From NCBI GenBank assembly GCA_027475525.1, contig JAMWFC010000051.1, positions 372,001-436,000 on the forward strand: a stretch of DNA of 64,000 bases, read 5' to 3'. A program made the position numbers and the translations under genes. The stretch's first letter is position 1, and every line of letters begins with the position of its first letter. The notes beneath the pieces were generated by a model. That model saw only the letters and a list, made by a program, of their open reading frames with translations, had not been told where the DNA came from and did not search any database. Of this stretch, positions 51,989-63,029 are shown in pieces. The DNA is from Macrolepiota albuminosa. Taxonomy: Eukaryota; Basidiomycota; Agaricomycetes; Agaricales; Agaricaceae.

Positions 51989-53480
51989 ATGACTCCACAT
52001 CAAAATTGGGTCCATAATTACAAGCCCTGTCATACTCCAATCAGGTTAGCTGACAACAACATGATTTATTCAGCTGGAATTGGAACAGTTATATTCCATC
52101 CAGTTGTAAGTGGGAAGAAGGTCCAATCTTGGAGTTCCATAGAGTCTTGCATGTTTCACAGCTCCGAAATAATCTCTTATCTTGTATATTTGACCAGAAA
52201 CAAAGGCTATAACATTCACATTAACAAAAAGGCCATGCATTTCTGGTTGAATGGAAAAAGAGTTATTTAGTGCTACAATCAAATCCAACAACTCTGCTCA
52301 TTTGAATGGTTGTATAGCACTAGTTCCAGAGTCTGCTCATCTTACCAGCACATTACCACTTGATTTGAACCTATAGCATCGCAGATTTGCTCATCATAAC
52401 TATGCAGATGTCAAAAGGATGATCAATAACAAGTTGGTAGTTGGTTTGAACTTGAATTCTGCTGCAAAGCCTGATTCCATCTGTGAACCTTGTTTGGCTG
52501 GCAAAATGCATTCCAATCCTTTTCCTTCTTCTAGTAGCAGTGCATCAAAGCCATTAGAATTAATCCATACTGATGTGCATGGCCCTCTTCCAGTTGCTGC
52601 AATTGGAGGCTATCACTATTGGATTACATTCATTGATGATTGCACCAGCTTCAAAGCTGCCATGCCTATGAAGAAGAAAAGTGATGCATTCAATGCCTTC
52701 AAGACATTCAAAGCTTATGCTGAGAATGCTCTAGATGCCAAAATCAAGGCTATGCAAGATGACAAGGGTAGAGAGTACATGTCAAAGGAGTTTATCGCAT
52801 ACACTGATGCTTGTGGAATTGTGAGGAGGCATACAACTCGAAATAGGCCTCAGCAGAATGGTGTTGCTGAAAGAGCAAACAGAACTCTGTCAGAAGACAT
52901 CACTGCCATGCTCAATGAGTCAGGCTTACCAGCCTCATTCTGGGCACACTGTCTATATGCTCAGATTCACATTTCTAAATCACATTCCAACAGCATTACA
53001 GTCAGCTACTCCTTATGAGAGGTGGCACAAGCACAAACCAGATGTTTCTCATTTTAGAGTTTGGGGATGTAGAACATATGTTTATGTACAAAGAGATAAG
53101 CGCAAATCTCTGCAGTCTCACATTGAAAAATGCATCTTTATTGGATATTCTCCTGGTTATAAAGGATGGTTGTTTTACAATCCTGAAACCAAAAAGACTG
53201 TAATTTCTGAGAGAGCAGAGTTTGATGAGTGCTTTTTCCCTGGTTTGCGTTTAACTAGGCCAGTGATACCTCCTACACCTCTACCACCTGTAGATCTCAA
53301 TATTCCAACTGAAAGTGCAGTGACTGAGTTACCTGCCCTTAAAAATGAGGAGAGTCAACCATTGCTTTTCCAAGTGCCAGTAACACCTTCTACACCTCCA
53401 CTACCTCCACCTCCATTACATCTTATAACACCTCCACCAGCTCCAAGACCGCTTGATCATGAATTAAGCCTTTAGCCAGC
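51989..53480 (+). pseudogene. Copia-2 protease-integrase fragment
   Basis: 51989-52270 is the protease remnant (TPHQNWVHNYKP) and 52419-53018 the integrase with all three catalytic regions. The same 1-bp frameshift as in Copia-1 occurs at about 52975, and the end (52990-53475) carries TPYERWHKHKPDVSHFRVWG and a Pro/Thr linker. The first 1,064 bp equal Copia-1 (46631-45568 reversed) with no mismatch I could find. After 53052 differences are frequent. Confidence 0.88.
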
Positions 53481-53837
53481 TGCTCAGCACTCAGACCACG
53501 TCCAAATCAACTCAGACATCATTCAGCACAACTACCTGCACAACCACCTGCACAACTACTTGCACAACCACCTGCTCCTTCATTACCTCCACTTGCCTTA
53601 AGATGCTCTAAGTGCAATGTACAGCCTTCCAGAGACTGGTGGATGGTGCAACATCAAGAACCTGTCCACCAAGACAGTTCTGATGAAGAGGAGCAAGTGC
53701 AAGGTGAATTGGAATTGGGGTCTGATCTTGAACAATAAGAACCAGAACCAGAAGTTTTTGCACCAACATTTTGTCCTGCCTCTTTATGCCTTATCCTTGC
53801 TATTGCTGGCATTGAGGACATAGAATTGTGCTTTGTA
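53481..53837 (+). pseudogene. Copia-2 linker joined to RT scrap
   Basis: The repeat-rich Pro/Gln linker leads to SSDEEEQVQGELELGSDLEQ (53680-53740), then a TAA. It then jumps directly to VFAPTFCPASLCLILAIAGI (53755-53815), skipping about 120 residues of RT. The copia LTR starts within the next codons. Confidence 0.75.
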
Positions 53838-54105
53838 GATGAGCAAAGCACAGGGAACAGAAACTGTCACTAAAGCTGAAGTCCAAAGTCAAAAAGAGTG
53901 TATTGAGCAAAGTAAAGTATTACTTGTGATCTATCTACAGTTTATATACTGCTGGAAAACTATATACATTTGAATAAAGAATAATCACATGGAGAATACA
54001 TGTGATAAAATATAATCACATGGAGGATACATGTGATAGAATGAACTTGGAGTAGAATGATGATCATAATAGATAGTGGAATGCATGTAACAAGGCAATT
54101 TCAAT
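53838..54105 (+). repeat. Copia LTR, 5' end truncated
   Basis: Starts inside the LTR (gagcaaagcacagggaacag) and ends AATTTCAATA, a one-base variant of the usual TTTCAACA. It marks the right border of the copia mosaic. Confidence 0.75.
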
Positions 54106-54169
54106 AATTTTTACTGTACACTAAGAATCTACATGGCTATAGAAAGTGACTGAATCCAGAGTATTTGTC

Positions 54170-55600
54170 ATGATTGCATATCTTGAAAATTAATCATTGG
54201 GAGTTGGGCAATGCAAGATTCAAATAGCTCAAGCTCCTCAGATGAGAATGGTGTGCATATTGTGGCAGTTTCTTATCTGCTGGTTGTCGATGTTGGTCCA
54301 ATCAATGCCAAAGCTATCTAAATAGATCTCCATCAATTGTCTCATTAATATGCAAGCCTCAAAATCCATTTTCCTGCATGCCATATGCAAATATTTGCTT
54401 GAGAGAGCGATAGTGTTCATTTTGGCATGTAAGAATATGATGATTCTAGACATTAGCTCATACTTCAAGATCAATATTGATTGCATCAAGAAACAGATAA
54501 TGCAACAGCCAAATGTGTGCATCGACATCAATGTTGAGCCCATCATGAACTTCAAGGTAGTGAAAAAAGTTTTTTTTACTTCTGGCCAACACTACAAGTG
54601 ACATCAATCTATAAGCGCTCAATGCAAATGTTATGGACACTTTTAAGCCAAATTAAGCTTGACACAAAGAAAGGAAAGCATAAAATACCTGCTCCAAATA
54701 TAGGAACTCTGACCTGATTTCCAAACTTTTTCTATTCTGGCAGCCACTAGAAAATTTTTTATACTATAATCACCATGAACACACACAACTTGGATATTTA
54801 AAAACTGCTGCAATATCATCAAACAACTTGAAAACAATTCCTGCTCAATTGTTGTCATATGCACAAATACCAAGCAAAAGTCATGAGAATCTATCAATAA
54901 AAACATGAATGACAATTTTTCATCAAATAAAGCCTGTATATTGTGTCAATCAAAAACTTCTTTTATAATTGGCATGCTTATCATGCTGGCCATTATGGTG
55001 CCAGAGTGAATTAGGGCCAGGGACAGAATAAACACAGTGCTGTATGCGGCAAAAAGCAAATATTAATGTTGTAGGACCAATAACTCGATAATATGATTCA
55101 ATGATCTGCTGATATAGAACATGTTCATCAATACAAAGTAGATAGCCATCAATTATATGCTGACCAAATAAAGGAAATTGCTTATAGACATCAAGCAAGA
55201 ATGCATCAAGTTTTTCATCAAAAAGTTGTGATAAGTCTGCAGAAACACTAGAAGCATACTATTGCTGTATTGATCCATCTTACTGTTCATGCATAATATA
55301 GACAGGTGAACTAGGGGGTGACAGTCCATATTCAATGAGTCTGTAGTGAATAGTGCATATACTGCATCTATACAGGGCTGCAACTTGCTCATAAGTCGTG
55401 TGTCTTAAAGTCAGACAAGCAAGATCATCTGGTCTAATATTCATACACAGACATCCAGGCTGTCTATTCAATACTGTATTGTAGCCCAACAAAGAAGCTG
55501 GAGTATCAGGATAATCTGTTGACAAAATTGTAGTCTCATCAAGCACAGTTATTATGTTGTTCAAACTTTGTCAAATATTCTAATAGTTCTGAGGTGTGAA
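54170..55600 (-). pseudogene. Integrase-core (DDE) transposase relic, copy 1
   Basis: An N-terminal HTH-like part (55564-55280: RPDDLACLTLRHTTYEQVAA and CTIHYRLIEYGL) is followed by QHCVYSVPGPNSLWHHNGQH (55040-54975), the first DDE motif with Asn where Asp is expected. Then come IVIHVFIDRFS (54905), HGDYSIKNFLVAARIEKVW (second Asp and Glu region, about 54785-54720), a SSYIWSR stretch and NIDVDAHIWLLHYLFLDAIN (54560-54500). This is the agaricomycete integrase-core family. Frame changes and stops make it a pseudogene. A second copy lies at 63030. Confidence 0.7.
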
Positions 55601-56935
55601 CAAGTGTGCATGCTATACAGTAATGTGAGTTTTATTATATAGAAAAAAAGACATTAACCTGTTGAAGTTCATTATAAAGCTGTAAACAAAGCCTCTTCTG
55701 TTCTCCTAATCAGGCTGCATCACCTACTTGAGTTCTCAAAGCAACGTCTACAGTCTGTCCCAGTTTCAGAAAGGCAATTCAGATGTTGTTAAAGGATATG
55801 GCCATGAGTAAATAGAAAGGCCAAAGGCAGAGGTCCTCATTTTCACATCAGTAATTATTGAACAAATATAACCAAAAAGTCTTAAAATTGTGAACTGAAA
55901 TTATGAGCTTAAATTTTGAGCTGAAATTGAAATGCCAAAATCAAATCAATAAATGAGATTGAGATCAACAAACTAAATTGAGATTAATAAATCAAATTGG
56001 AATTAACAAATAAAATCAATGTATGAAAATCAAATCACCTCAAGAAGTTTTGTCTAGTCAGATGCACTAAAATTTTCACCTTGTTTTTACATTGTTTTGC
56101 CAAAGAACCTGCACCCAGTGAATTTGCAGCATGTTTCAAGTTTAACCTAGTCTTATCTATAGTTTTTGATAGAAATATTCAAATAAAATTCTGAAATTAA
56201 TTGGATTATTTTTAACATATTTTTACATTCTTTTGTCAAAGAATATTATTTCCTGCACCCCTGGGTATATTGGGTGGCACTGAACAAAAAAAATTTACTC
56301 TAATTTGTGCCTTATTTTTTGTAAAATAGAATAAATTCTTGCTTTTGACATAAATTTTTCTTAATTTTTGTTCAAAAAATTGAATCAGCAATCAATATAC
56401 CACAGTGATTTTGGTATAAATTCTATAATTTTTATTTAGAATTTGATTTACCATTTCTACTGTCTAAGATCTGTGATTTCATCTGATTTATACTTGAAAA
56501 TATATCTGAAACTTCTTAAGCTACTTGAGATCAACTTTAAATATCTTGAAAATCTGCTTTTAAGTTTTGCTTTTCTAAATTGGCATCACAAGGAGCTTAA
56601 TATTCCTCACTGATTCTCCCATGATTTTCTATCCTATGTACAAAAACTTCAGAATCAATTGAGTTTAAATGAATTTTAGGTATATTTTTAAACTAAATTT
56701 ATGAAAAAAAATTATATTAAAATAAATTAGAAACATCTTCTTCAAGAATAGGCTAAACTTAGTTGTAGTATTAATATGCCAGTTAAATGAGCAGCCTTTT
56801 TATTTATCCATGTATTGTGGTATCAAAGTTTTAATCAGCAAGAAACAGCCCTTGAAATCCTTAAGGTTAAATAAGATATATATACTAATTCAGTAAGTCT
56901 TTATTATTTAATACTCTATGGTAATTAAGTGCAGT
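55601..56935. other. AT-rich intergenic DNA, no gene seen
   Basis: Very AT-rich with nearly no CpG. No reading frame with protein character and no repeat shared with the rest of the window. Confidence 0.5.
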
Positions 56936-59200
56936 TTTTAGCTTCCTCCTAAAAACAATATGCTTATTTCTGATTCTGACTCAGATGAAGAAGATGAAAA
57001 TCTAAATAATAATTTTTCTTCTTCAACTATAATTGTGGAAGCAACTATGGTTCCTCTATTTACAGCAAGAACTTCTGATTAGTGGAACTAATATTATATA
57101 AAGTTTCCTTAGAAGCAAAGAAAACTGTGTATTAGATGAACATAGGACTTGGAAATTTTTTTTTGCTTGCATAATAGAAAAGCAGAGGTAAAAAATTATA
57201 TTCTTTGTTTTGTTAAATACTAATATTATAAACAGTATACTGATAGCTCTATATTTGTAGTTGATGCTTTAAAAAAAATGCAAGCAATCTCACCAGCAAT
57301 ATTCAAAACCAATATATGGAAAAGTTTAGTTTAAGAAACTGGTCTTGCATCTGCATTTTCTCAAATTTGTGCTCTAGATACTCAGCTTAAATGCTTTGCA
57401 GCATATATTGCTCATAGTTTTCATATTTATACATGAAAGAAATTATTTGGATTAGTACTAGACAAGTGAATCTCTCCTAATGTGTATAAACAACTTCAAG
57501 ACTCACAACAAGTAAGTTAACTACTTAAAATTTATTCTTAAGCTTTTTAATATTTTATAGAATTGCCAACATAATTATCATACACCTTATAGCAAAGACA
57601 TTTTTATTAAAAGATTGAGCAGTAATAACTGCATCATCTCTAATACTTCACAGCCATCTTCTGTTTTATTCTATTTATCTCTGAGCAACTTTAACAAAGT
57701 CTGATTTATATGGCTCTTTCTAAGTCTTATAAAATAAAGAATATATGCAAGTTATTTTATATTTATATTTATTTTGATTTAATATATAACCTAGGCATAT
57801 TACTAGAATACAAAACTTGCTCATAAAGAACTACATGGCCTTGATCTGCACAAACAATATTCGATGCATTCTAGGTTGGCTTTAAATTTAGAACAAACTA
57901 AACTCCTATGCCAAGAAAGCAAAATTGTCAAAAAAAAACTCTTCCTCATTTTCTATTTCTTAGTCTTTCAAAGCTTTCATCATCTAAACTTTTCCAGTTC
58001 AGAGAAAAATCTGAAATGAAAACTGTTCATCAGTTTATTGCTAAAAGTCCTCTGCTATCTCTTTCTGAAAGTACTTCTTTTACATCCTATACTTTATTTA
58101 TAGGATACACTTCACATTCTGGCATTATCTTATCTACAGATTCTATTGAAACCTCTGGCATTCTTGACAAGATGGACATTGATACTCCTTCAAGCACTTC
58201 TCTAATCTCAAATAAATGTAAAAAATGCATGGGACTTTTTGCAAAGGAACAATGTGTGGCACCTATCTTTGTATATGAAAAACATGATTTGTTAGGACTT
58301 CAAGGTCATATCTTGACTTGTGCTCCTAAACATGATCACTTGCCTTCTTTTGTATATATCTATTACATTGTTTTACTGCTATTATTTATAAAATTAACAC
58401 TTTTACAGAATGGAAAAAAAATTGCCTCTCAATATCAATATTATATCTCAGAACAACTTGGTCTAATCAAGATTTCTCATAGGCCAGATGTTTATAACAG
58501 ATGTGGAAAAGATGTTGTTATTTTAATAAATGCTGAGAAAACTTTTGAAATAGTAACTTTTTGGTTTTTTTTTTATTTTACTACTAAATATCAGAGCAGG
58601 TTGGTGCAGTTGAGTTTAAAGCTGCAGAAAATACTACTATTAGATATTTGATGAAACATTACCAAGCTATGTCTCACCTTAAGATACTTATAAAGGTATA
58701 AAAGCTGGAACTAATGCTAAGATCTGTACAATGTTTGAATATATCAAGATAAAACTTTTGATAGTTTAATAAAGTTCTATATTTAATTTCTATACAGGCT
58801 GCAAACATTCTTACAAATTTGGCAGAGACAATACACTGTTCTTTAACTAAGAAAATCATTCAAGATAGTGAAAAAAATGATGACAGTGATGCTTTGAACA
58901 GACTGGGATCTACAGGCAGCAATTTATTTGTCTGTACAAACTATATGAGTCCTCAGCATGTTGACTATGATCAGGAGATTTCAATCTGCATACAATATAA
59001 TAAAGACTGTCTTTAAGATAAATTCAACTTTTCCTACACTCAATAGGGTCATTATATTGAGACAACAAGAGATTGTTTATGGTAAATATGAAGAGTGAAT
59101 TTAGGTTGTTCTATAGTCATTGTCTTCATAGTACAATAATGCCTTAGAAATCTTCTATGAAGAAAGACACAAATATAAGAAATAGAAGAAATAATCCTCT
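56936..59200 (+). pseudogene. TET/JBP-type 2OG-Fe(II) dioxygenase relic with five introns
   Basis: An ATG at 56960 starts MLISDSDSDEEDENLNNNFS. Introns with GT...AG ends fit at 57188-57235, 57512-57560, 58352-58408, 58553-58594 and 58696-58797, each joining protein-like exons. The C-terminal domain reads NLFVCTNYMSPQHVDYDQEI (58920-58980), giving the H-x-D iron site, then KFNFSYTQ and GHYIETTRDCLW. LFYSHCLHSTIMP (59110-59150) follows in a shifted frame and would hold the distal His. This matches the 2OG-Fe(II) oxygenase domain of the agaricomycete TET/JBP family, which oxidises 5-methylcytosine. Stops replace Gln/Trp/Tyr codons at several sites, so it is dead. Confidence 0.6.
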
Positions 59201-60100
59201 ACTTCCATATAAACTAGCTTTCAGCAAAGATGCTCATAAAACAAAAAGAATATGTGATATTATAAAGACTGAGCAATATCAAGAGGTGCGTGGCCATTAT
59301 AATTTGCATACAAAATACTAGTCAAATTAAGGAAGTGGAGTCTCCATTTAGAATATGGCAGTTGCACTATGACAGAACAAGATAGTGGCATTGAGCTTTT
59401 TTTATAGTACTAATCTATGATTTTGCAATATGATATAAGTACTCTAACACTTTTTATAATCATTTATTTGATTCCGTTAGCATTTCCAGCTATTAACTGA
59501 GTTAATATAGAAGAAAAACAAATTTAAGATAAAAGATAATAATATACAAATGTTAGTACTGAGAGCATATTTAAAATGTCTAAAATACTGAGCATGCTAT
59601 AGCTATAAGACATAAAATTTTATGTATCAACCAACCTTCAACATCTATAGAAAAAGTTCACACATTTTTTTCTTATTTCATTGCTAGAATTTTGATTTAC
59701 AATATAAGTTTATAAAAAAAACCACCTAGTATCAACAAGACATATAATTAACATATTAAAGATGTTAAAATGCCATTTTTTTTACCAGAAGTCTGATAGA
59801 CTTTCATGGAGCAATATCCTGAGAGGGAAGATGTGACTAGTTAGTGCACTGGTGCATTGGTGCCTGTTATTTATATTCTCTTTTGCCTTGTTCAGATATC
59901 ATACAGGTTCTCAAAGATATAAATTGGCAAATTAGCCAAGGTGAGCAGTAGCATTTCCAAGGCTCAAACAGTGCCTCTATATTTACTTAGTTATATCAAT
60001 TGTAGGTTTTAGAAATTATATCACAATGTCACTAAGAAATAACTTACACCACATGCCAGTAGACTGCACCCTATAGCTCTTCAGCTCAGCTGTTTAACAT
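59201..60100. other. AT-rich DNA, no gene seen
   Basis: Short scattered frames only. Poly-A/T runs at 59715 and 59775. Nothing assignable. Confidence 0.45.
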
Positions 60101-61610
60101 CATCATATCAAATGTTATATCAAATACCACAATCACTATGCTGGATAAACCTACCACCACTGTCTTTGCTCTACTAGTCACTTTGCCAATAACTTCTGTC
60201 TCTATTTCAATAATTGTCACACTTGAAGTAAATAGCCAATCTGTAACATCTACTACTATCACTACATCATTTACTTTCTGGATGGGCATATACAAAAGTG
60301 GATTGTTTTCAGAGGTCATACCACTCCTTGAAAATAAACTGGAAGTCACTTTGTCTGGAAATATGCACTCGCATTAAAGCTTCCAGATTTATACAGATGT
60401 TAGGTATATCTTCTTTCTGTTCTCCATACCATGAATCACAATGTTAACGTAATACTGATGCTACAAAGAAACCTTTTACCTTCACACACAGCACTACAAG
60501 CTCTAGTGCACATGTATACTATCTACTTCTTCACATCTTACAAAGATCTCTTATCCTCTTTCCTCTCTTTTGGTTCCTCTCTACAACTACCAACCTCTTT
60601 CTCTCTCTATCTACATGTTCTCTCCCCACCACACCTTGACACACAGCCCTTCTTTTTTTTTTTCTCCAATGTAGAGATACAGTGCACATTGGCCTGGCAC
60701 ATTATGATTCTTGAAATGCACTAGCGTTTGCTGAGCTTTTTGACAGGTCAGTCAGAAACAGAAGCAGGATTGGCCTGTGACTATGAGTCATTACAATAAT
60801 GTCTACTTTGAAGGGGTAGAGGACGTATTTGCATGGAATGAGAAACAGGGAAGATGGGATAGAGGCAGTGCGGTAGATGAGAAGAATGGAAGAATGCTAA
60901 AGATGATTATTTAAGATTGAAAGGTGAGAGAAAGAGTTTTGATAAGTGTTTATATTCTGTGTCAGGTTTCTGCAAGGATGAGATGCTGACATACAAAGTA
61001 CATAGCAATTTTTAAGTAAATCCACTGACAAGCATGCTGAGGCACAATTATAGCTCATCATAAAGCAAATAAAACAGACTATCTCTGCCTCCTCAGATAT
61101 AGCAGAATCCTCTGTTAAGTCACTAAAAGATAAGACTAAGGACCAAGGATGGTATTTATGTAAGTCAAATAATAAAGATAAGCTAGGCCAAGGAAAATAT
61201 ACAATAAGATTCTGGCAAATATCTTTCTTGAAGATCTTCAAAGTCAATGAGAACCTCTGTTAGCAAGAGCTTGTTCTCAGAATTCTGTCTGCATATCCAG
61301 AACTTGTAGCTGGATACGTTGTTTGCATCCTATCTTGAAACTTCAACAATGTTTATTCAGGTATTGGTCAGGAGCAGCCCTCATTTTTGAACCATGCCTT
61401 TCCTTGAAATAGATTGCAAACATGTTATTTTTGAAGCCTGTTAGCACAACTTTTGTAACCTCACCGACTTTAATAACTCTTATGACCATTTTCTTATCAA
61501 TGAGTACCTGGCCACTATGGGAGGTCTAGCCGTCATCACTACAACTTCTGTTAATGTTATTACTATTTCTACTTTGTTGCAGACTCTGAATAGAACTGCT
61601 GCTCTAGCTT
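60101..61610 (+). other. Weak coding-like frames, unassigned
   Basis: 60138-60377 is a Thr/Ser/Val/Ile-rich frame that could be a beta-rich or membrane-associated segment (LVTLPITSVSISIIVTLEVN). A CT-rich tract lies at 60590-60665. No homology recognised, and chance is possible in low-complexity DNA. Confidence 0.25.
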
Positions 61611-61622
61611 CATTCAATTAAT

Positions 61623-61874
61623 ATGTTTATTCTTCTTTGGCTTCTCTTTTCCATTGTTTATACTTGGGATATTGCTCATAATATACTTTTTAAGTTCTTT
61701 GAAAACAAAAGCACTGTTTCAGATATATTTACTATTATTAACCTCGTCATTGCAGCTTTGTTAATTATCCTTATCTTAACTATCATTCACTATTACCATA
61801 CCAAGAAATTTGACTGTGAAATTGAAGCTGCTATGGCAGAAACCGCTGCTGCATCAGCACCTCCATTTCTTTGA
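61623..61874 (+). CDS. Small predicted membrane protein or exon, unrecognised
   Basis: The 83-residue frame MFILLWLLFSIVYTWDIAHN ... has two hydrophobic segments (about residues 1-16 and 38-60: FTIINLVIAALLIILILTII), then an acidic and Ala-rich tail (CEIEAAMAETAAASAPPF). No upstream TATA or intron signals convince me. It could be part of a larger relic with the frame at 62044-62240. Confidence 0.25.
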   Translation: MFILLWLLFSIVYTWDIAHNILFKFFENKSTVSDIFTIINLVIAALLIILILTIIHYYHTKKFDCEIEAAMAETAAASAPPFL

Positions 61875-62043
61875 CAATAATGACAATCTATACTGACATG
61901 CTGCAAACTAATCTACCATGTATAACTCACAGTACTCTGACATCTCTTCACATGGAACATACTCCTAGCCACTTCTTGGTTTACAAGAGATGTATAAAAT
62001 GTATGACTTTCTATTGTATTGGGAAAACTTTATAATAATCTGT

Positions 62044-62240
62044 ATGCTTTTGGTGGTGCAGCTGGCGCTGCAGATATCAGTGTCAATTGGGCATGGAGCA
62101 CGAGGGATCCTAGAGTGTTTGCAAGTAGCTTTTAGAATGGTGCCATGCTATATCATACATTTACTGGCCTAGTAGCATTTTATAGCGGAGCATTTTATCA
62201 TATACCTTATTACAAGCTTTCAACCTAAAGCACCACCTTC
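62044..62240 (+). pseudogene. Gly/Ala-rich coding scrap, unrecognised
   Basis: One frame reads FGGAAGAADISVNWAWSTRD and then TGLVAFYSGAFYHIPYYK, with a TAG between them. The composition is protein-like and unlike the surrounding AT-rich DNA. I do not recognise it. Confidence 0.3.
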
Positions 62241-63029
62241 TTATGCACCTCCTGCTTAATCAATGCCACTGTCCTAGAGTTAGGATATCAATAAACAGAA
62301 AAGCGAGCTGTGCAGATCTGCAAAGTCACTATGATATTATTTGACTATGACAGCTTCATTTGTGTCATACTCAGCAAGGTCCTGAACGTGACTATGCCAA
62401 CCTCTACTGCGTCATACAGCTATCTTATATATGCACAAATAAAGAATTACATGCTTTTACAATAGTATAATATCATAAACATGACATTTTCCATTTTTTT
62501 TGAGAAAGTTGTGTTTGGCCATGAGTTAAAGCTCTATTCAACATGTAGATACACATAATCATTGTTTATTGCTCTTCAACAATCAGTGATTGTTTAACAT
62601 CTATGCAGAGTATATAAACATGAGTCCTTGCCTTTTCATTTCTCTGTTTTCCAGTACTCTGAAATAGCCTCCACAGAGGTACCTCCAGTGTAATATCCAG
62701 GGTGTAGTAGCTCTGGAATCTAGATGCAGCACTGGTATTTACAGCTTGTATCTATCCTTAAGATGTTATAAATTGCTCAAAATACTTATATAGTTAGCAA
62801 TATATTGAATTCTTGAATAATAAGACTTTTTTTTATATTATTGCATTTATTCATTGAATTATTTTTAGAGCGTTATAAATACTATTCTTCCTATTTCTCT
62901 AAATATATTATGTGCAGCTTATATAGAGCTTGAATGCATGATCAATGTTGCATTGTGTACTCAATAAGGAGATGCTACTTGACTAAAAAAATATCGAGAT
63001 GATTGTTTTAAACTATTGCAGTTGACTTA
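62241..63029. other. AT-rich DNA with a TATA-like box
   Basis: gagtatataaacatgagtcc at 62608-62627 looks like a TATA box followed by a possible start, but no ORF follows. Otherwise nothing assignable. Confidence 0.3.

Noticed and set aside
60590..60665. CT-rich tract as a promoter
   Set aside because: No ORF or transcript signal follows; low-complexity DNA is common here.
62608..62627. TATA box and start of a gene
   Set aside because: No reading frame of protein-like composition follows within several hundred bases.
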